NCBI RefSeq assembly: GCF_000150955.2
Contig: NC_011679.1
Coordinates: 868,001 to 932,000 of the forward strand
Reading direction: 5' to 3'
Source: Phaeodactylum tricornutum CCAP 1055/1
Taxonomy: Eukaryota > Bacillariophyta > Bacillariophyceae > Surirellales > Neidiaceae
Length of the DNA: 64,000 nucleotides
A program made the position numbers and the translations under genes. The notes under the pieces are model-generated. The model saw only the letters and a list, made by a program, of their open reading frames with translations. It was not told the DNA's origin and ran no database searches. The stretch's first letter is position 1. Every line of letters begins with the position of its first letter. Positions 60,201-64,000 of the stretch are shown one piece after another.

Positions 60201-62925
60201 CTCTGGTGGTACCGAGCAACAAGGACATTTTGTCGGCATCGCAGACTCCGTCGGTGACGCTCTCACTTATAAGATCCTCAACGACCGCACCAACCGCATT
60301 CTATATCGATCTAGTGTTCGTTCTGCGGCCATTTCCGGGCAAACCAACCTACGCCTTGCGTCACAGGATGGGGAGAATGGTCCTAAGCCCATCAACTTTA
60401 TCAAGTCGCGTAGAACCGAAAACCAAAATTCCTATGCCATTAAGGAGTTGCCTGGTTTTACACCTGATGATCTTATCGGTCGCACGTTTCTCACCGACAC
60501 TCGTGATGATGGAGAGCGTTTTCGGGCACGAATCACCCGTAAAATACTTGACCCAGACAAGCCTTCGGATGTGACTTTTCTTGTCGAAATTAATGATGGT
60601 GAACACGATGAGATTCTGACATACAACGAGATTCTAGATAAAATTGAGACAGATCTAGAAAAGGAACTTCACGATACGGACCGACAGTGGAGTTTCAAGG
60701 ACATCGTCGCGCACGAAGGCCCACTTCTACCACGCGACAAGAACTACAAGGGATCTAGATTCAATGTTCTAGTCAACTGGGAGACTGGGGAGTCTACCTA
60801 CGAACCACTCGACGTTATTGGTGCTGATGATCCAGTTACTTGTGCTATCTATGCTAAGAGCCAAGGACTACTAGATACACCTGGGTGGAAGCAATTCAAG
60901 CGCTTTGCAGCTAGGGACAAGCAGGTCCAGCGACTTGTAAGCCAAGCACTTCAGCACTCTAGCCAGACTACTTCAGCCCACAAGTTTGGATACCAACTCC
61001 CACGCAATCATAAGGATGCCATTGCTATCGACATGTCTAACGGTAATAGTAAATGGCAAGACGCAGAAAGCACTGAGAGAGCCCAGCTTCACGAATATGA
61101 TACTTTCGTTGACTACGGTAAGGCCAACATCGTCGGCAACCACGTTACGAATGCACCTAAAGGGTACAAGAAGATCCGTGTTCACACTGTGTACGACGTT
61201 AAACACGATGGTAGACACAAGGCCAGGATGGTTGCTGGGGGACACCTAACTCCCATTCCAATCGAAAGTGTGTACTCTGGTGTGGTCTCGTTGCGCAGTC
61301 TACGCATTGTGGTTTTTCTTGCCGAGCTCAACGGACTCAAGCTATGGGGAGCTGATATAGGTAATGCATACCTAGAGGCCAATACCAAAGAAAAGGTATT
61401 TATTGTTGCTGGTCCAGAATTTGCAGAACTTGAAGGACACGTGTTGGTTATCAACAAGGCCCTATATGGACTACGAAGTAGTGGACTACGTTGGCACGAA
61501 CGTTTTGCAGATACTCTTCGCGGTCTAGGCTTCACTGCCAGTAAGGCAGATTCTGACGTCTGGATGAGGGAAAAGTCCAACGTCTATGAGTATATTGCGG
61601 TCTACGTTGACGATATTGCTGTGGCAGCCCATGATCCTGGGGCAATCATACACTTGCTTAAGGAGAAATACAAGTACAAGCTAAAGGGTGTCGGCCCTTT
61701 GGAATATCATCTTGGTTGTACGTTTGAAAGAGACAAGGATGGTACCCTTTCCTATCATCCAAAGAAATATATATCACGAATGATGGAACAGTATGAGAGA
61801 ATGTTCCAAGAACAGCCTAAGCAGTACGTGTCACCCTTGGAGAAAGGTGATCACCCTGAGCTAGATTCAATGCCGGAACTTGGTGACGCTGGTATCAAGC
61901 AGTATCAATCCCTCATCGGTAGTTTACAATGGTTGATTACACTTGGGCGTTTTGACATAGCCACAGCGGTTATGAGTATGTCTAGATTCAGGGTAGCACC
62001 TCGGCAAGGACACCTTGATCGGCTCAAGCGAATGTACGGGTACGTAAAGAAGATGAAGAGTGGTGCAATCAGGGTTCGAACTGACGAGCCAGACTACTCA
62101 GGGCTCCCAGATAATCCCCGCGATTGGGCTACTTCTGTGTATGGAAACGTTAAGGAACTGCTTCCTCATGACGCCCCAACGGCTCTGGGAAAACATGTCA
62201 GGCTAACCAGCTATGTCGACGCGAACCTATATCACGACATGGCAACAGGACGTTCCGTCACAGGCGTGTTGCACCTTATCAATCAGACACCTTTTGAGTG
62301 GTACTCCAAACGGCAAGCTACAGTTGAAACTGCTACATATGGATCTGAATTTGTCGCTGCACGGATCGCGGTCGAACAGATCTTGGACATTCGTACCACC
62401 CTACGTTTCCTTGGTGTTCCTATTATAGGCAAGTCAATTCTTTTCGGAGACAACCAATCGGTCATCATCAGCTCCACCGAACCACAATCACCGATCAACA
62501 AGCGACACAATGCCCTATCTTACCACAGGGTGCGCGAAGCTATTGCTGCTGGGATCGTAGACTTCCAGAAGGTCGTGAGTGCCGAGAATGTTGCAGATAT
62601 ACTCAGCAAACATTGGGGTTTTCAGCAGGCATGGCCGGTCCTCAAGCCCATGTTGTTTTGGCAAGGTGACCCATCAAAATGTGAGGTAAAGGCTTCCAAC
62701 TCATCCAAGCAGGCCGATGGGGAGTGTCACGATATACACCAAGGTGACATGTCTCTAGGACAATCGTCATCTAAGGGTGATGTCGGAAGTGTGAATGAGG
62801 ATGGAGACAATGGTGGAATCGTGGTATTCATGTTGGCCCTATTATACGACCCGTTGTATTCACGTCATCATCGAGGTCGTCCTGTATTGGAAGTCGCGGG
62901 AACTGGATACAAGAATGGAGATTAG
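57235..62925 (+). CDS. Copia gag-pol polyprotein (fossil element, frame looks whole)
   Basis: About 1,896 residues from ATG 57235, ending inside the 3' LTR. The order is a gag-like N-terminal third, a protease-like region, integrase (TDAYPMKTD, then HQNFAERRIATIE), reverse transcriptase (ARMVAGG, WGADIGNAYLEA, YVDDIA) and RNase H (SYVDANLYHD, GDNQSVI). Integrase before reverse transcriptase places it in Ty1/copia. Confidence 0.85.
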   Translation: MVPATRQMTSVAVYAHFLDNVLLLPQGHPIRLAFDQQGYESADNLLCIFENELDSLEYTPPAIPDGPENPSRIPLIMAHRQIIRHFLRWQASLKDQKGAPLKNSELVALNNEDFVLYRRSALGQVSTATAPATVPPTVQSPTGKTRSAVEDFKRGIKRDKTHYPVLKDDRYWDNFYRSFVVTAVTHNVDKVLDPNYIPTDPLEKSLFEEQNKFVYSALEHTLQTDMGKNIVREHSFDFNAQEVFRKIVKHYTESASAKISSSTTLGYLTTAKYGSSWTGTAEGFILHWKNHLRIYNDTVPTGEQLPQQLCLSLLENAVHDVPELRQVKITATLDLAKGGSPISYDSYLSLLLASASLYDNGNNLSNSRSGKNKRNIYTTELAYHPTDFESEPDVDYDIDVSPTAIYEANAHVRNNSTRNRPLATNRERPYIPREMWNLLSDDSKAILQGLAAPGKQAPLNGSPPHQTLQANTHETIGTEHTATDTFHDCAPETELLAHLTERVSRMSSGDIRKVLAASRDVSEKPKSLQSNVLQYQVSRHTTNETSASLVDRGANGGLAGGDVIVLLKTGRSANITGINDHTLPNLDIVTAAGCVESQNGPIILIMNQYAHLGKGKTIHSSAQLEHYRNHVEDRSRTVGGNQRIVTLDDYIIPLHIRQGLPYMDMRRPTDAELASLPHVVLTSDVDWDPSVLDNEIDLATSWYDGIHDLPQPPYVEPRFDHTGQYLHRHISLCDYRDDAIARIMQCQQHHVTRNVHDYEALRPCFGWVSADTVRKTIMATTQHAREVYHAPLRKHFKSRFPALNVHRHNEPVATDTIWSDTPAVDNGAKFAQLFVGRRSLVTDAYPMKTDKEFVNTLEDHIRFRGAMDKLISDRAQVEISKKVTDITRAYNIDQWQSEPNHQHQNFAERRIATIEANTNNILNLTGAPDNTWLLCVTYVCYVFNHLAHESLDHRTPLEVLTGSTPDISVLLQFHFWEPVYYRIEDATFPSGGTEQQGHFVGIADSVGDALTYKILNDRTNRILYRSSVRSAAISGQTNLRLASQDGENGPKPINFIKSRRTENQNSYAIKELPGFTPDDLIGRTFLTDTRDDGERFRARITRKILDPDKPSDVTFLVEINDGEHDEILTYNEILDKIETDLEKELHDTDRQWSFKDIVAHEGPLLPRDKNYKGSRFNVLVNWETGESTYEPLDVIGADDPVTCAIYAKSQGLLDTPGWKQFKRFAARDKQVQRLVSQALQHSSQTTSAHKFGYQLPRNHKDAIAIDMSNGNSKWQDAESTERAQLHEYDTFVDYGKANIVGNHVTNAPKGYKKIRVHTVYDVKHDGRHKARMVAGGHLTPIPIESVYSGVVSLRSLRIVVFLAELNGLKLWGADIGNAYLEANTKEKVFIVAGPEFAELEGHVLVINKALYGLRSSGLRWHERFADTLRGLGFTASKADSDVWMREKSNVYEYIAVYVDDIAVAAHDPGAIIHLLKEKYKYKLKGVGPLEYHLGCTFERDKDGTLSYHPKKYISRMMEQYERMFQEQPKQYVSPLEKGDHPELDSMPELGDAGIKQYQSLIGSLQWLITLGRFDIATAVMSMSRFRVAPRQGHLDRLKRMYGYVKKMKSGAIRVRTDEPDYSGLPDNPRDWATSVYGNVKELLPHDAPTALGKHVRLTSYVDANLYHDMATGRSVTGVLHLINQTPFEWYSKRQATVETATYGSEFVAARIAVEQILDIRTTLRFLGVPIIGKSILFGDNQSVIISSTEPQSPINKRHNALSYHRVREAIAAGIVDFQKVVSAENVADILSKHWGFQQAWPVLKPMLFWQGDPSKCEVKASNSSKQADGECHDIHQGDMSLGQSSSKGDVGSVNEDGDNGGIVVFMLALLYDPLYSRHHRGRPVLEVAGTGYKNGD

Positions 62926-63340
62926 GAGACAGTCCCACGAATCATAAGGCAAGGTACAGACAGGATTGGGTACTCGCTGAGTGATTCTGTGTGGGATTTA
63001 TATTTAGAAGAGATATTACTCTATGTGAGAGTAAGGTTATCTGGCACATGGTAAGAGGTCTTTCACTTGGGTGAACAGACTGGTTCTCATGGACTAGATG
63101 TAGAATAATCTTTCTCTCATTGTCTTAGAAAGTCATTGATCCAAATATTGCATTAGCATAGGTCCTCGTATCCGCTGTCTAACCCGTGGGGAGCGTCGTA
63201 AGCGAGTTGAGTTTTACAGTCCCTAGGCTCGCTTAGGTGTATCGCAGGTCGTTCGTAATAACGCCCAACCTTCGTTTACCAGACTTTGTCGACACTGCGT
63301 TTCCTGTCTTTCGTACGTACATTGGTTGTACTACGTAACA
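62725..63340 (+). repeat. 3' LTR of the copia element
   Basis: 616 bp, preceded by a purine-rich GATGGGGAG that would serve as polypurine tract. Confidence 0.9.
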
Positions 63341-63530
63341 CTGCATGCGAGCCATGCACCACAGGTGGGGTTCGCACCGATTTCGGGATGAAGGAAGCAT
63401 CTTGGAATTTTGAAGCGGTAGCTTCGCGTTCCGCAAGGCGCTTACGAAGTTGGAAAACCTTCGTAGCGTTTGTTACGGAGTACTACCAAAGCACAACCAA
63501 GGATGGATCGCTGTTATGACAGTGTGTAGT

Positions 63531-63692
63531 AAACAAAGGTGGGCGTTATGACAAACGACCTGCAATACACCTAAGCAAGCTTAGGGACTGTAAAACTCAC
63601 TTGCTGACGACGCTCCCCACGGGTTAGACAGCGGATGCAAGGACCTATGCTATAATGCAATATTTGGATCAAAGACTTTCTAAAACAATGAG
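63531..63692 (-). mobile_element. Inverted, diverged LTR fragment
   Basis: Reverse complement of the second half of the 616-bp LTR (from about ACAATGAG through CTAACCCGTGGGGAGCGTCG to ATAACGCCC), with clearly more differences than the two LTRs show between themselves. An older, broken relative in opposite orientation. Confidence 0.8.
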
Positions 63693-63954
63693 TGGAAAAT
63701 TACATGCTACAAACTAGTCAATCTGTTGTTCAGTCCAGTGAACAATCCCACAAAGTGCCATCGAATCTTTGATCTTCCACAGCTGCCATAATCTCAATAG
63801 ACAATCTTTCTCCCACATGTATATATACCTCCAGAACTATGAGTCCCATGCACAACACCTATGGTGAGTAGCTGTCCTTCTTCAGTCCCACCATGTGTCT
63901 TGTGATAGCCCCTTTATTGCTTCAATCGTATTTTCGATGTTCCAATTATATCCC

Positions 63955-63970
63955 AGGGTTAGGGTTAGGG
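63955..63970 (+). repeat. Short interstitial telomeric repeat (AGGGTTAGGGTTAGGG)
   Basis: Nearly three units of TTAGGG, the telomeric repeat type expected for diatoms, G-rich strand pointing right. Non-telomeric sequence follows, so it is not a chromosome end by itself. Confidence 0.7.
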
Positions 63971-64000
63971 AAAAATCTGTCCAATCCGCATCATCGTTAA

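Larger units (their letters stand above)
55947..63340 (+). mobile_element. Ty1/copia (CoDi-type) LTR retrotransposon, looks whole
   Basis: 7.4 kb with two 616-bp LTRs in direct orientation (55947-56562, 62725-63340), each TG...CA. The LTRs differ at about six positions by eye (~99% identity), so the insertion is young. One long polyprotein frame spans the interior in the copia order gag, protease, integrase, reverse transcriptase, RNase H. The 5-bp flanks on the two sides do not match, and the sequence right of it does not continue the older element on its left, so the locus was probably rearranged after or during insertion. Confidence 0.9.
63341..64000. other. Repeat-rich right edge without genes
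   Basis: No gene seen. 63341-63530 is unassigned. An inverted LTR fragment and a telomeric-type repeat are listed separately. Confidence 0.4.

Noticed and set aside
1-64000. CRISPR arrays, bacterial operons and prophage-like clusters
   Set aside because: No regularly spaced palindromic repeats and no operon-like spacing. Introns and plastid presequences show a eukaryotic nuclear genome.

Overview
The window reads as nuclear DNA of a pennate diatom, very probably Phaeodactylum tricornutum or a close relative. The reasons are compact genes with few, short GT-AG introns (70-130 bp), plastid-type presequences with the diatom Ala/Ser-Ala-Phe or Ala-Trp cleavage motif, a PSxPS-rich secreted protein, TTAGGG repeats near the right edge and a CoDi-type Ty1/copia element. 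This is inferred from sequence features; no database was searched.

Left part (1-31 kb), ordinary gene-dense chromosome. It opens with a 1.5-kb terminal-inverted-repeat transposon carrying a decayed host-like gene piece. Then come a zeta-carotene isomerase-like plastid protein (Z-ISO), a two-exon POT1-like telomere protein with a long N-terminal extension, an SGNH-hydrolase-like protein, a class I aminotransferase, a gamma-glutamyl hydrolase, a SET-domain protein, a dienelactone hydrolase, two tandem LEA-like plastid proteins, a hybrid histidine kinase, a Gln-rich membrane protein, a Ser/Pro-rich secreted protein, a small YfiM/VanZ-like membrane protein, a GT92-like glycosyltransferase, mitochondrial ribosomal protein uL29m (two exons) and a DusA-type tRNA-dihydrouridine synthase.

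Middle part (31-53.7 kb), an accessory region built by duplication and transposition. A ~5.1-kb unit holding a P-loop kinase-like gene and an uncharacterised multi-pass membrane protein is present twice in direct orientation, about 11.04 kb apart and about 98-99% identical by eye. Between the copies lie a third, older paralog of the membrane protein, an LRAT-like gene and a remnant of a fourth paralog. The second copy is split by a 6,173-bp Mutator-like element (47230-53402) with perfect 34-bp terminal inverted repeats. That element holds an apparently intact two-exon MULE transposase, a 40-bp satellite just upstream of it, and an antisense, decayed SET-domain gene with its upstream region. 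The far end of the duplicated unit resumes exactly beyond the right terminal repeat.

Right part (53.7-64 kb), nested LTR-retroelement fossils. The 5' part of a broken copia-like element is cut into by a young, whole-looking copia element with two 616-bp LTRs. Beyond it lie an inverted LTR fragment and a short interstitial telomeric repeat, which suggests a repeat-rich, possibly subtelomeric setting.

Many reading frames here open at non-ATG codons. I placed starts at the first sensible ATG and say so where this matters. Intron calls rest on splice consensus, frame and family alignment only.
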